Shown here one piece after another: positions 15,827 through 24,082 of a stretch of DNA of 64,000 bases. The stretch spans positions 186,001 through 250,000 of the forward strand of contig NZ_JAFCLG010000006.1 of assembly GCF_018129685.1 (NCBI RefSeq), given 5' to 3'. The notes under the pieces were generated by a model, which made no database searches, had not been told where the DNA came from, and was given only the letters and a program-made list of their open reading frames with translations. Position 1 is the stretch's first letter. Every line of letters starts with the position of its first letter. This DNA comes from Bradyrhizobium manausense (GTDB taxonomy: Bacteria > Pseudomonadota > Alphaproteobacteria > Rhizobiales > Xanthobacteraceae). The position numbers were made by a program, and so were the translations under genes.

Positions 15827-17206
15827 ATGACCGGAATCCATCAGGTGAGCCAGTCGAGGAAGGCCGCAGCAAGCGGCTGGATCGGTTCGGCTCTCGAATA
15901 TTATGACTTCTTCATCTACGCGACCGCGGCGTCGCTGATCTTCCCGCAGATCTTCTTCCCGTCGGACAACCCCACGGTTGCCATCGTCGCATCGCTGGCG
16001 ACCTATGGCGTGGGCTATGTGGCCCGGCCGATCGGTGCCTTCGTGCTCGGACATTGGGGCGACACTCACGGCCGCAAGACCGTTCTCATCGTCTGCATGT
16101 TTTTGATGGGCATCTCGACCATGGCCGTGGGACTCCTGCCAACCTATCAGCAGGTCGGCATCCTCGCGCCGATCCTGCTGGTCGTCCTGCGCCTCATCCA
16201 GGGCTTTGCAGTTGCCGGTGAAATCTCCGGCGCAAGCTCGATGATCCTCGAGCACGCGCCGTTCGGACGCCGCGGCTTCTATGCAAGTTTCGCCCTGCAA
16301 GGCGTTCAGGCCGGACAAATTCTGGCGGCCGCCGTTTTCCTGCCGCTCGCGGCCTATATGCCGACCGAGGCCTTCAACAGCTGGGGCTGGCGCATTCCCT
16401 TCCTGCTCAGCTTCTTCGTCATCGTCGCCGGCTATATCATCCGCCGCGAAGTCGACGAAACGCCTGCTTTTGCCCGCGAGGGTGAGCGGGGCGAGACGCC
16501 GCGGGCGCCCATCGTCCAGGCAATCAAGCTGAGCTGGCGCGACATGCTCAGGGTCATCTGCATGGCGCTGATGAATGTCATTCCGGTCGTTGCGACCATC
16601 TTCGGTGCGGCCTATGCGGTGCAGCCGGCCTATGGAATCGGTTTTGCCAAGGACGTCTATCTCTGGATCCCGGTCCTTGGAAACATGCTGGCCGTCTTCG
16701 TCATTCCCTTCGTCGGCAATCTCTCCGACAAGGTTGGCCGCAAGCCGCCGATCATCGTCGGCGCGCTGCTCTCCGGCTTGCTCGCGTTTGGCTACCTCTA
16801 TGCCATCAGCATCAAGAACGTGCCGCTCGCGATCCTGGTCTCGCTGTTGATGTGGGGAGTCGTCTATCAAGGCTACAACGCGATCTTCCCGAGCTTCTAT
16901 CCGGAGCTGTTTCCGACCCGCACCCGCGTCTCGGCGATGGCGATCTCGCAGAACATCGGAACCACCATCACGGCGTTGCTTCCGGCACTGTTTGCGACCG
17001 TGGCGCCTCCCGGCTCACCCAACATTCCAGTAACGGTGGGGGCGATCGCCTTCGGCATCACAGTCATCGCGGCACTGGCGGCCGTCACTGCCAGGGAAAC
17101 CTACCGGATCAGCATCGACGATCTCGGCAATCCCAAGGCCGTTCCGATGGCGCGGGCCGACTATGATCGACAGCGTGCAGGAGCCGCCGCCGCAGTTCGT
17201 ACCTGA
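15827..17206 (+). CDS. MHS-family MFS proton symporter
   Basis: A 459-residue transporter of the metabolite:H+ symporter group (relatives: KgtP, ProP, ShiA), expected to import an organic acid or similar solute. It has 12 hydrophobic segments. The N-terminal signature GSALEYYDFFIYATAASLIFP is followed by the loop GHWGDTHGRKTVL between helices 2 and 3 and by RLIQGFAVAGEISGASSMILEHAP. A second loop (GNLSDKVGRKPP) marks the second half. The start is ATG 15827, with GGAGG 9 nt upstream. The neighbouring BKACE enzyme downstream suggests a shared substrate pathway. Confidence 0.88.
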   Translation: MTGIHQVSQSRKAAASGWIGSALEYYDFFIYATAASLIFPQIFFPSDNPTVAIVASLATYGVGYVARPIGAFVLGHWGDTHGRKTVLIVCMFLMGISTMAVGLLPTYQQVGILAPILLVVLRLIQGFAVAGEISGASSMILEHAPFGRRGFYASFALQGVQAGQILAAAVFLPLAAYMPTEAFNSWGWRIPFLLSFFVIVAGYIIRREVDETPAFAREGERGETPRAPIVQAIKLSWRDMLRVICMALMNVIPVVATIFGAAYAVQPAYGIGFAKDVYLWIPVLGNMLAVFVIPFVGNLSDKVGRKPPIIVGALLSGLLAFGYLYAISIKNVPLAILVSLLMWGVVYQGYNAIFPSFYPELFPTRTRVSAMAISQNIGTTITALLPALFATVAPPGSPNIPVTVGAIAFGITVIAALAAVTARETYRISIDDLGNPKAVPMARADYDRQRAGAAAAVRT

Positions 17207-17220
17207 TCGCAGGAGGCAAT

Positions 17221-17250
17221 GCCGCTGCGATGAATGACGCTCGCAGCGGC
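17221..17250 (+). terminator. Perfect 10-bp stem-loop after the MHS gene
   Basis: GCCGCTGCGA (17221-17230) pairs perfectly with TCGCAGCGGC (17241-17250) across a 10-nt loop, 15 bp after the transporter stop. No T-run follows, so it may be a weak terminator or an mRNA-stabilising hairpin rather than a full intrinsic terminator. Confidence 0.55.
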
Positions 17251-17323
17251 AAGGTCTCGCGGTATAGATTGACTGTCGATTGACGTTTTGTGCGCGTGAG
17301 CGCGATCATCGTAAGGCCGCCAG

Positions 17324-18151
17324 ATGAACCCCGTTGTAGTTGCCGTCGCCATCACCGGCTCCGTTCCGCGCAAGAAGGACAACCCGGCGGTGCCGATTCT
17401 GCCGTCCGAGCAGATCGAGTCGACGCACCAGGCCTTCGAGGCCGGTGCTACGCTTGCCCATATCCATGTCCGAAACGACGACGAGACGCCATCCTCCGAC
17501 CCCGAGCGTTTTGCTCTGGTGCAGCAGGGGATCAAGACGCATTGCCCCGGGATGATCGTCCAGTTCTCGACCGGCGGCCGCGGCCGCGACCCTTCCGCGC
17601 GCGGATCGTCGCTCTATCTGAAGCCCGACATGGCCTCGCTCTCGACGGGGTCGGTGAACTTTCCGACCATCGTCTACGAGAACAGCGCCGCGCTGGTCGA
17701 CATGCTCGCGACTGGCATGAAGACGAACGGCATCCGCCCGGAAATCGAGATCTTCGATCTGTCGCATCTGCACGGCGCCCGTCGCCTGATCGAGGCGGGC
17801 CTGATGGATGCGCGTCCGCATGTGCAATTCGTCATGGGCGTCAAGAACGCAATGCCCGCCGACGAGCATGTGCTCGACATCCTGCTGGCAGAACTCAAGC
17901 GGCTGATCCCCAAAGCCACATGGACCGCTGCCGGGATCGGACGCCATCAAGCCGAGGTCATGGGCTGGGCCCTGGCGCGCGGCGCCGATGCGGTTCGCAC
18001 CGGGCTCGAGGACAATATCAGGGTCGACAAGACCCGCCTCGCCGCCAGCAATGCGGAGCTCGTAAGCATCGCCTGTGAAGCCGTTACACGTCATGGCCGA
18101 CGCGTGGCAAACGCGGCCGAAGCGCGATCCCTGCTCGGGATCGCGGGATAG
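17324..18151 (+). CDS. BKACE-family beta-keto acid cleavage enzyme (DUF849)
   Basis: A 275-residue TIM-barrel enzyme of the 3-keto-5-aminohexanoate cleavage family. Members use acetyl-CoA and a zinc ion to split beta-keto acids into acetoacetate and a CoA ester. The visible signatures are ITGSVPRKKDNPAVPILPSE, the zinc-site strand AHIHVRNDDETP, QFSTGGRGRDPSARG and EIEIFDLSHL. The substrate cannot be read from sequence, and dehydrocarnitine and other beta-keto acids are known for the family. It follows the MHS transporter by 117 bp and may act on what that protein imports. Confidence 0.88.
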   Translation: MNPVVVAVAITGSVPRKKDNPAVPILPSEQIESTHQAFEAGATLAHIHVRNDDETPSSDPERFALVQQGIKTHCPGMIVQFSTGGRGRDPSARGSSLYLKPDMASLSTGSVNFPTIVYENSAALVDMLATGMKTNGIRPEIEIFDLSHLHGARRLIEAGLMDARPHVQFVMGVKNAMPADEHVLDILLAELKRLIPKATWTAAGIGRHQAEVMGWALARGADAVRTGLEDNIRVDKTRLAASNAELVSIACEAVTRHGRRVANAAEARSLLGIAG

Positions 18152-18270
18152 GGAGACGGTCCTGCGTCTGACATCCGCCCGACATGCTTCTGGCTGCCTT
18201 CTGCCATTCGGCAGTCGCCGTTCCCGCCTGCCGAGTCTGCGGGTAAACAGGGCTCACAGGCGTAATCGGC

Positions 18271-18285
18271 GCCTGCCGGGCAGGC
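18271..18285. promoter_or_regulatory. 15-bp palindrome just upstream of an MFS start
   Basis: GCCTGCC and GGCAGGC flank a single G, ending 10 bp before the MFS start codon. This is where a repressor or an mRNA hairpin could block translation. No regulator is known. Confidence 0.3.
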
Positions 18286-18295
18286 GACGACTGGA

Positions 18296-19504
18296 ATGCG
18301 GTTCTTGAAATCTGACAGCAGGCTCGTCGGAGTCCTGCTGGTGCTTGCGATCACCCAGCTCATTGGATGGGGCACGATCGGCCTTCCGGCCGTGGTCGGT
18401 CGCGACCTCGGGGCCGATCTCGGCATGAGCCTGCCGGCGGTGTTCGCGGGCAGCTCCGTTCTCTATGTCACCATGGGTCTGTGTGCGCCCTGGCTTGCCA
18501 AGGCCTTTGCGCGGCACGGCGCGCGCAAAGTCATGATGGTGGGCACCGTTGTCTCCGTGCCGGGCTACCTCGTCCTGTTTTTTGCGCGTGAGCCGGTGCT
18601 CTATTTCGTCGGCTGGGTCTTTCTCGGCATGGGCGGGAGCGCGACCTTGTCGACCGGCGCCTACATCATGCTGAACGAGGTGGCCGGGCGGGGCGCCAAG
18701 AATGCCATCGGTGGCCTGATGCTGGTGACAGGCCTCTCCAGCAGCATCTTCTGGCCGACCACGTCATGTCTCAGCGGCTGGCTAGGCTGGCGCGGGACCT
18801 GTCTCGTGTACGCGGCCATGCTGCTCGCCATCAACCTTCCGCTCTACGCATTCGTTGCGCCGCGCCGACAAGAAATTGCGGCTGACGATCGTGGCGAGGC
18901 GGTGAAGGCTGCGCCGTCCCCCGCAATTCCAAGAAGCACCTTCGGTCTCGTCGTCTGCGTCATCACGATGAATGCCTTCGTCAATTTCGGCATTGGCGCC
19001 ATCCTGATCGAATTGTTGCGGGCGGAGGGGTTGGCGCCGTCGCAGGCGCTCGCATTCGGATCGATGCTGGGCATCATCCAGGTCAGCGCGCGCGGCCTTG
19101 ACTTCCTCGGCGGCGGCCGATGGGACGGCATCACCACCGGGCTCGTGGCCGGCACGGCGCTTCCCATCGCCATGGTGCTGCTGATGCTGAGCGAAGGGGC
19201 GACCTGGGCGGTCGCGATCTTCATCCTGCTCTATGGTGCCGGCAGCGGCGCGATGGCGGTGGCGCGGGCGACGATCCCGCTGGTCTTCTACGACCAGGCC
19301 GAGTTCGCCAAGGCGATGTCGATGCTCGCACTGCCGCTCAACCTGGCGTCCGCGATCTCGCCGCCGCTGCTTGCCGGCCTGCTCACCCAGTTCGGCAGCC
19401 GCGGCGCGCTCGGGCTGACGCTGGTGTTTTCCTGCGCGACGGTGCTGATCCTGCTTCTGCTCGGCCGACGGCGTCCGGGCGCAGTGGCGGTTGGCGCGGC
19501 GTAA
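18296..19504 (+). CDS. MFS transporter
   Basis: A 402-residue 12-helix major facilitator protein. The start MRFLKSDSRLVGVLLVLAI leads into helix 1 (QLIGWGTIGLPAVV). The cytoplasmic loop between helices 2 and 3 contains APWLAKAFARHGARKVMM, a form of the MFS A-motif. The central loop is short and charged (APRRQEIAADDRGEAVKAAP). It belongs to the group of uncharacterised bacterial MFS proteins related to the oxalate/formate and monocarboxylate carriers. I cannot predict the solute. It could be the end of the BKACE transcript or an independent gene. Confidence 0.8.
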   Translation: MRFLKSDSRLVGVLLVLAITQLIGWGTIGLPAVVGRDLGADLGMSLPAVFAGSSVLYVTMGLCAPWLAKAFARHGARKVMMVGTVVSVPGYLVLFFAREPVLYFVGWVFLGMGGSATLSTGAYIMLNEVAGRGAKNAIGGLMLVTGLSSSIFWPTTSCLSGWLGWRGTCLVYAAMLLAINLPLYAFVAPRRQEIAADDRGEAVKAAPSPAIPRSTFGLVVCVITMNAFVNFGIGAILIELLRAEGLAPSQALAFGSMLGIIQVSARGLDFLGGGRWDGITTGLVAGTALPIAMVLLMLSEGATWAVAIFILLYGAGSGAMAVARATIPLVFYDQAEFAKAMSMLALPLNLASAISPPLLAGLLTQFGSRGALGLTLVFSCATVLILLLLGRRRPGAVAVGAA

Positions 19505-19673
19505 CGGGTTATTCGCGAGGCGGAAATAGACTTTGGCTGTCGATCCTGCGGCCGCCGCGATATGGCCGTATGCCGCCACTGCAGTGCTCGAGGAGCGAAA
19601 ATGGTGTATCCGCAGGGAGCGTGGTCCGCGATCTCGCAGCCCCGCCAAGATTCAGTTCCCGGAGGAAATCGAC

Positions 19674-20903
19674 ATGTCGGCCCTGCCGCTCTCAGGCATC
19701 AAGATCCTTGACCTCACGCGTGTGCTCGCAGGGCCATTGTCGGCCCAGATGCTGGGCGATCTCGGCGCGGAGGTGATCAAGATCGAGCGGCCAGGCACCG
19801 GCGACGACGCGCGCGCCTTCGGTCCACCTTACCTCACCGACCCCGAAGGCAAGGCGAACAACAACAATTCGTTCTATCTCTGCGCCAACCGCAACAAGAA
19901 GTCGGTCACCGTCAACATCGCAAAACCCGAGGGGCAGGGGATCATCCGCGAGCTTGCCAAGGACGCCGATGTCTTCATGGAGAACTACAAGGTCGGCGAT
20001 CTCAAGCGCTACGGCCTCGACTACGACACGATCAAGGCGATCAACCCTGGCATCATCTATTGCTCGGTAACCGGCTTCGGCCAGACCGGCCCCTATGCGC
20101 CGCGTGCCGGCTATGACGCCATCCTGCAGGCGATGGGCGGCCTGATGAGCGTTACCGGCCATATGGACGGCGAGCCGGGCGAGGGCCCGATGAAGGTCGG
20201 TCCGTCGATCGTCGACTACATGACCGGCATGAACACCTCGATCGGAATCCTCTCGGCGCTTTACCATCGCGACGCCAATGGCGGGCAGGGCCAGCACATC
20301 GACGTCTGCCTGTTCGACACCGTCATCGCATCGCTGTCGCACTGGCTGCAGATCTATCTCGTCAACGGCAAGATGCCGCCGCGCCGCGGCACCTGGGGCA
20401 ATGGCGGCATGCCGGCCGGCGTGTTCCGCTGCACCGACGGCGAGCTGATGCTGGTGGTCGGCAATGACGGCCAGTTCCGGAAGACCTGCGCGGTGCTCGG
20501 CGAGCCGGAGCTTGCAGCCGATCCGCGCTTCGTCAAGAACAATGACCGCGTGGTGCACGGCAAGGAGATCATGGCGATCTTCGCCGGCCTGTTCCTGAAG
20601 AAGCCGGTGGCCTATTGGCTGGAGAAGCTGGAGGAGGCCGGCGTGCCCTCGGGCCCGATCAACAATTTCGAGCAGGTGTTTGCCGATCCGCACGTGCAGT
20701 CGCGCGGCATGCGGGTGAAGGTCGACCATCCCTTCCAGCCTGATCTGTCGCTGATCCGCAATGCGCTCACCCTCTCGGAGACCCCGATCAAGGACTATCG
20801 TGCCCCGCCGCTGCTCGGCGAGCACACCCAGGAGATCCTCGGCGGCAAGCTTGGCTATGACGCCGACAAGATCGACGAGCTGAAGCAGCAGGGGATCATC
20901 TAG
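19674..20903 (+). CDS. CaiB/BaiF family (class III) CoA-transferase
   Basis: A 409-residue class III CoA-transferase, which moves CoA between carboxylic acids. The start ATG 19674 has GGAGG 8 nt upstream and gives the family N-terminus SGIKILDLTRVLAGPLSAQMLGDLGAEVIKIE. The CoA-binding stretch is NRNKKSVTVNI. The catalytic Asp is D181 in GPSIVDYMTG. HIDVCLFDTVIASL and PSGPINNFEQVFADPHVQSRGM are further family marks. The substrate is unknown. The gene is followed by a small conserved protein and RidA, and no operon link is certain. Confidence 0.9.
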   Translation: MSALPLSGIKILDLTRVLAGPLSAQMLGDLGAEVIKIERPGTGDDARAFGPPYLTDPEGKANNNNSFYLCANRNKKSVTVNIAKPEGQGIIRELAKDADVFMENYKVGDLKRYGLDYDTIKAINPGIIYCSVTGFGQTGPYAPRAGYDAILQAMGGLMSVTGHMDGEPGEGPMKVGPSIVDYMTGMNTSIGILSALYHRDANGGQGQHIDVCLFDTVIASLSHWLQIYLVNGKMPPRRGTWGNGGMPAGVFRCTDGELMLVVGNDGQFRKTCAVLGEPELAADPRFVKNNDRVVHGKEIMAIFAGLFLKKPVAYWLEKLEEAGVPSGPINNFEQVFADPHVQSRGMRVKVDHPFQPDLSLIRNALTLSETPIKDYRAPPLLGEHTQEILGGKLGYDADKIDELKQQGII

Positions 20904-21094
20904 GGCTTTCTTTGCCTTTGCGGGCGGGTGAACGCGTCCGCCTACAAATTGGTGACGGAAGCGTGACGCCCGCGCGGCCTTACGCGAGGCTTGCGCGCAA
21001 TCCCCAGATAAACCCGGTCCGTACTCGCACAGGCTTCCGCTGCGCCCGCGACTCAGATTCGATCTCTCTCACTGAGTTCGGGGGAGACAGGTGC

Positions 21095-21310
21095 ATGTCC
21101 TACACGATCGGGTTCCAGGCGAAAAACCAGAAGTCGATTCTGGCGACCGAGGCGGCAACGGCCAACCAGGCTGTCGCGATCATTGCCGCACTGCGGCAAA
21201 GTGCCGAAGAGATCAAGTTCATCCGCTCGCCGCAGGAAGGCGACATGGGCATCGAAATGCTGCTCTTGCTCGCCAAGGAAGAGGCCGAGGAGATGCCGCA
21301 GCGGGCGTAA
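21095..21310 (+). CDS. Small uncharacterised protein (71 aa)
   Basis: A short frame with a good GGGGAG box 8-10 nt upstream of ATG 21095. The protein SYTIGFQAKNQKSILATEAA and so on is mixed alpha/beta with an acidic C-terminal helix (EMLLLLAKEEAEEMPQRA) and no membrane segment or cysteine. I do not recognise a family. Its single-domain layout and ribosome-binding site make it a credible gene. It lies between the CoA-transferase and ridA. Confidence 0.6.
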   Translation: MSYTIGFQAKNQKSILATEAATANQAVAIIAALRQSAEEIKFIRSPQEGDMGIEMLLLLAKEEAEEMPQRA

Positions 21311-21412
21311 GCTCCCGCGCATGGCGACCGCACTTCGATTAGAAGCGAAACATGCCGGCTGCAGAATGATGTAGTCAGGCACCCGTCTCGCTTGAACCGA
21401 AGGTGGCCGCCC

Positions 21413-21805
21413 ATGAAACGCGAAGCGCTCCGCGTCGAACCGATCTCGTCGTTTCTCGATCGCGTGAAGGCGCCGACCTCGCCCGTCACGCGCGCCGGCA
21501 ACATGATCTTCGTCGCAGGCCTGCCGCCATTCGACCCCGATACGGGCGCGATCGGCGGAATGGGAATCGAGCGGCAGAGCGAGATCATCATGGAGCAGAT
21601 GAAGCTGTGCCTGGAGACGTCGGGCGCGTCGCTCGACAACGTCATGAAGTGCAACGTCTACTGCACCTCGACGAAGCATTTCGCTGTCTTCAACGCGATC
21701 TATGCGCGCTACTTCCCGGTCGACCCGCCGGCGCGGATCTTCGTCGTGACGCCGGAATGGTTCGGCCCGTTCGACGTCGAGATCGACTGCATCGCGATGA
21801 TGTGA
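21413..21805 (+). CDS. RidA/YjgF family enamine/imine deaminase-like protein
   Basis: A 130-residue RidA-fold protein, normally a trimer. RidA enzymes hydrolyse reactive enamine and imine intermediates of PLP enzymes, while other subfamilies act in specific catabolic routes. It shows MIFVAGLPPFDPDTGAIGG, QMKLCLETSGASLDNVMKCNVY and a C-terminus FDVEIDCIAMM. The arginine expected in the RidA active site (P-A-R near the C-terminus) appears as DPPARIFVV. An upstream ATG is not available in better context, so ATG 21413 is used. It is tail-to-tail with the TetR gene, 4 bp apart. Confidence 0.85.
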   Translation: MKREALRVEPISSFLDRVKAPTSPVTRAGNMIFVAGLPPFDPDTGAIGGMGIERQSEIIMEQMKLCLETSGASLDNVMKCNVYCTSTKHFAVFNAIYARYFPVDPPARIFVVTPEWFGPFDVEIDCIAMM

Positions 21806-21809
21806 CGCG

Positions 21810-22472
21810 CTACCGCGCGGCGATGCGCGACGGTGCCTTCGCCTCCGTTCGCCCCGCCGTCAGCGCCATCGTCGCAACGCTGACGACGCGCTCGACGACG
21901 TCCTCGACGTCGTCGAGATCGCATTGGCCTTCCGACAGCTTTGTCAGGCGCTCGCTCTCGCGGATGGTGTGGTGCGCCATCGCAAGCGCGAAGTTGAGGC
22001 CCCAATAAATGTCGACGTCGTTGCGGTCGGGCAGGGACCTGCGCATCGCGCCTGCGAATTTCCGCAGATGGTCGATCTCGCGGTTCTTGATGCGGCGGAT
22101 CGGCGGCACTGATTCGATCGAGGCGCGGATCATGAAGCGCGCCGCGGTGGAGCGCTGGTTCTCTGGACCCAAGCAGCCGCGCAGCGTCGGGCCGACCAGC
22201 GCGCGCAAGATCACCTCGATCGGCGCGCGGCCGCCGCCCTCTTCCTCCGCCGCCTTCAGCTCGCGCAGGCGCTCGCGATTGGTCGCGATCGAGCGGGTGA
22301 CAAATAGTTCCGCGATCAGCTCGTCCTTCGAGCCGAAATGATAGTTCACCGCCGCGAGATTGACGTTTGCCTCCGCGACGATGTCGCGCAGCGTGACGTC
22401 GCCGAAGCCGCGATCGGCATAGAGCCGTTCGGCAGCGGCGAGAATGGCAGACCTCGTATGATCGCTGGGCAT
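21810..22472 (-). CDS. TetR-family transcriptional regulator
   Basis: A 220-residue repressor-type regulator. The N-terminal helix-turn-helix is clear: RSAILAAAERLYADRGFGDVTL followed by RDIVAEANVNLAAVNYHFGSKDEL. The C-terminal ligand domain is longer than minimal TetR and contains EVILRALVGPTLRGCLGPENQ. It resembles the CerR/YbiH-type subgroup in this region. It faces the acyl-CoA dehydrogenase gene across a 216-bp gap that holds a nested palindrome, so it probably controls that operon and itself. The ligand may be an acyl-CoA, which is inference. Confidence 0.88.
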   Translation of the reverse strand: MPSDHTRSAILAAAERLYADRGFGDVTLRDIVAEANVNLAAVNYHFGSKDELIAELFVTRSIATNRERLRELKAAEEEGGGRAPIEVILRALVGPTLRGCLGPENQRSTAARFMIRASIESVPPIRRIKNREIDHLRKFAGAMRRSLPDRNDVDIYWGLNFALAMAHHTIRESERLTKLSEGQCDLDDVEDVVERVVSVATMALTAGRTEAKAPSRIAAR

Positions 22473-22498
22473 CGGTGCTCTCCCCGAGGGAGTTGCAA

Positions 22499-22529
22499 TT
22501 CAAACAGTTGTATGAAACTATCGTTTGAA
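22499..22529. promoter_or_regulatory. Nested palindrome, probable TetR operator
   Basis: TTCAAAC (22499-22505) and GTTTGAA (22523-22529) form outer arms. AGTT/AACT arms lie inside at 22507-22520. The site begins 27 bp before the tetR start and lies upstream of the divergent dehydrogenase gene. Size and position fit a TetR dimer pair. Confidence 0.6.
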
Positions 22530-22688
22530 GGTCGGGAAAAGTCAATCCGCATGATGGAATTGCGTCGCTCGCCGAAGTGGCGCCGGTTCCACGCCCCGCG
22601 ATCCGCCTGATGGCGCTTGCGGGCCGCGCCTTGCGGGAGGACAGTCCGGCGCAAAACAGGCTTTCAAAGCAAGACCGAGGAGCGTCCC

Positions 22689-23924
22689 ATGGACTTCGAT
22701 ATGTCGCCCAAGCAGAAGGAATGGCTCGACCGCGTGCAGTCCTTCATGAACAAGCACGTGCGTCCGGCGGTGCCTGTTTATAACGAGCAGGACAAGAGCG
22801 GCGAACGCTGGAAGGTCATCCCGGTCCTGGAAGACCTCAAGAAGAAGGCGAAGGCCGAAGGCCTCTGGAACATGTTCATGCCGCCGAACGAGCATGAGGA
22901 CGATGAATTCCGCGGCGCGGGACTGACCAATCTCGAATATGCGCTGCTGTCGGAAGAGATGGGCCGCATCTCCTGGGCCTCGGAAGTGTTCAACTGCTCC
23001 GCACCCGACACCGGCAACATGGAAGTGTTCATGCGCTACGGCTCGAAGGAGCAGAAGCGCAAATGGCTGCGTCCGCTGATGGACGGCGAGATCCGCTCGG
23101 CCTTCCTGATGACGGAACCGGCCGTTGCCTCGTCCGACGCCACCAACATCGAGACCAGCATCAAGAAGGATGGCGATCACTACGTCATCAATGGCCGCAA
23201 ATGGTGGTCGTCCGGTGTCGGCGATCCCCGCTGCAAGATCGCGATCCTGATGGGCAAGACCGATTTCAACGCGGCCAAGCATCAGCAGCAATCGCAGATC
23301 CTGGTTCCGCTCGACACCCCAGGCATCAAGGTCGAGAAGATGCTGCCGGTGTTCGGCTTCGATGACGCGCCGCACGGCCACGCCCAGGTGCTGCTCGAGA
23401 ACGTGCGCGTGCCGAAGGAGAATATCCTGCTCGGCGAAGGTCGCGGCTTCGAGATCGCGCAGGGCCGTCTGGGACCGGGCCGTATTCACCACTGCATGCG
23501 CACCATCGGCAAAGCCGAGGAGGCGCTTGAGAAGATGGTGAAGCGGCTGATGTCGCGCACCGCCTTCGGCAAGAAGATCGTCGAACATTCGGTTTGGGAG
23601 CAGCGCATCGGCGAGGCCCGCACCAACATCGAGATGACGCGTCTTTTGTGCCTCAAGGCCGCCGACATGATGGACAAGGTCGGCAACAAGACCGCGCAGG
23701 CCGAGATCGCCATGATCAAGGTCGCGGCGCCCAACATGGCGCTGAAGATCATCGACGAGGCGATCCAGGCGTTCGGCGGCGCGGGCGTGTCCGACGAAGC
23801 GGGTCTTGCCAAGGACTACGCCGGCATCCGCACCCTGCGGCTCGCCGACGGTCCGGACGAGGTGCACAATCGCGCCATTGCCAGACTTGAAGTTCGGAAG
23901 TATGCCAACTCTCCCAAGCACTAA
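22689..23924 (+). CDS. Acyl-CoA dehydrogenase (ACAD10/ACAD11-like)
   Basis: A 411-residue flavoprotein of the acyl-CoA dehydrogenase family. It has the N-terminal helical domain, the middle beta domain with [19 protein letters not shown] and [24 protein letters not shown], and the C-terminal helical domain with [20 protein letters not shown] and [22 protein letters not shown] followed by [17 protein letters not shown]. The block RKWWSSG, its length and the adjacent APH-type kinase match the ACAD10/ACAD11 subgroup rather than classical beta-oxidation enzymes. That subgroup includes LvaC of levulinate catabolism, where the reaction includes phosphate loss from a 4-phosphoacyl-CoA. The substrate here is unproved. 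Confidence 0.9.
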   Translation: MDFDMSPKQKEWLDRVQSFMNKHVRPAVPVYNEQDKSGERWKVIPVLEDLKKKAKAEGLWNMFMPPNEHEDDEFRGAGLTNLEYALLSEEMGRISWASEVFNCSAPDTGNMEVFMRYGSKEQKRKWLRPLMDGEIRSAFLMTEPAVASSDATNIETSIKKDGDHYVINGRKWWSSGVGDPRCKIAILMGKTDFNAAKHQQQSQILVPLDTPGIKVEKMLPVFGFDDAPHGHAQVLLENVRVPKENILLGEGRGFEIAQGRLGPGRIHHCMRTIGKAEEALEKMVKRLMSRTAFGKKIVEHSVWEQRIGEARTNIEMTRLLCLKAADMMDKVGNKTAQAEIAMIKVAAPNMALKIIDEAIQAFGGAGVSDEAGLAKDYAGIRTLRLADGPDEVHNRAIARLEVRKYANSPKH

Positions 23925-23952
23925 GAGGGAGGGCTCGCGGGCGCTCCCTTCA

Positions 23953-24058
23953 CCGTCATTCCGGGGCGATGCGCAGCATCGAACCCGGAATATCGAGATT
24001 CCGGGTCTGGTCCTCCGGGCCGCGCTTCGCGGTCCCGCGGACCATCCCGGAATGACGG
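23953..24058. repeat. Intergenic palindromic repeat (Bradyrhizobium type)
   Basis: Outer arms CCGTCATTCCGGG (23953-23965) and CCCGGAATGACGG (24046-24058) match perfectly over 13 bp. An inner hairpin of CCCGGAAT/ATTCCGGG sits near 23994-24005. The 106-bp unit fills most of the gap between the dehydrogenase and kinase genes and would fold in their joint mRNA. Elements starting CGTCATTCCGGG are common between genes in Bradyrhizobium and related genomes. Confidence 0.8.
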
Positions 24059-24082
24059 ACAACAAAAAGAGGGAGCGTCATC

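Noticed and set aside
22542-24065. A 507-codon minus-strand frame opposite the acyl-CoA dehydrogenase
   Set aside because: The plus-strand gene has all family motifs. The antisense frame has none and spans the promoter and repeat regions as well.
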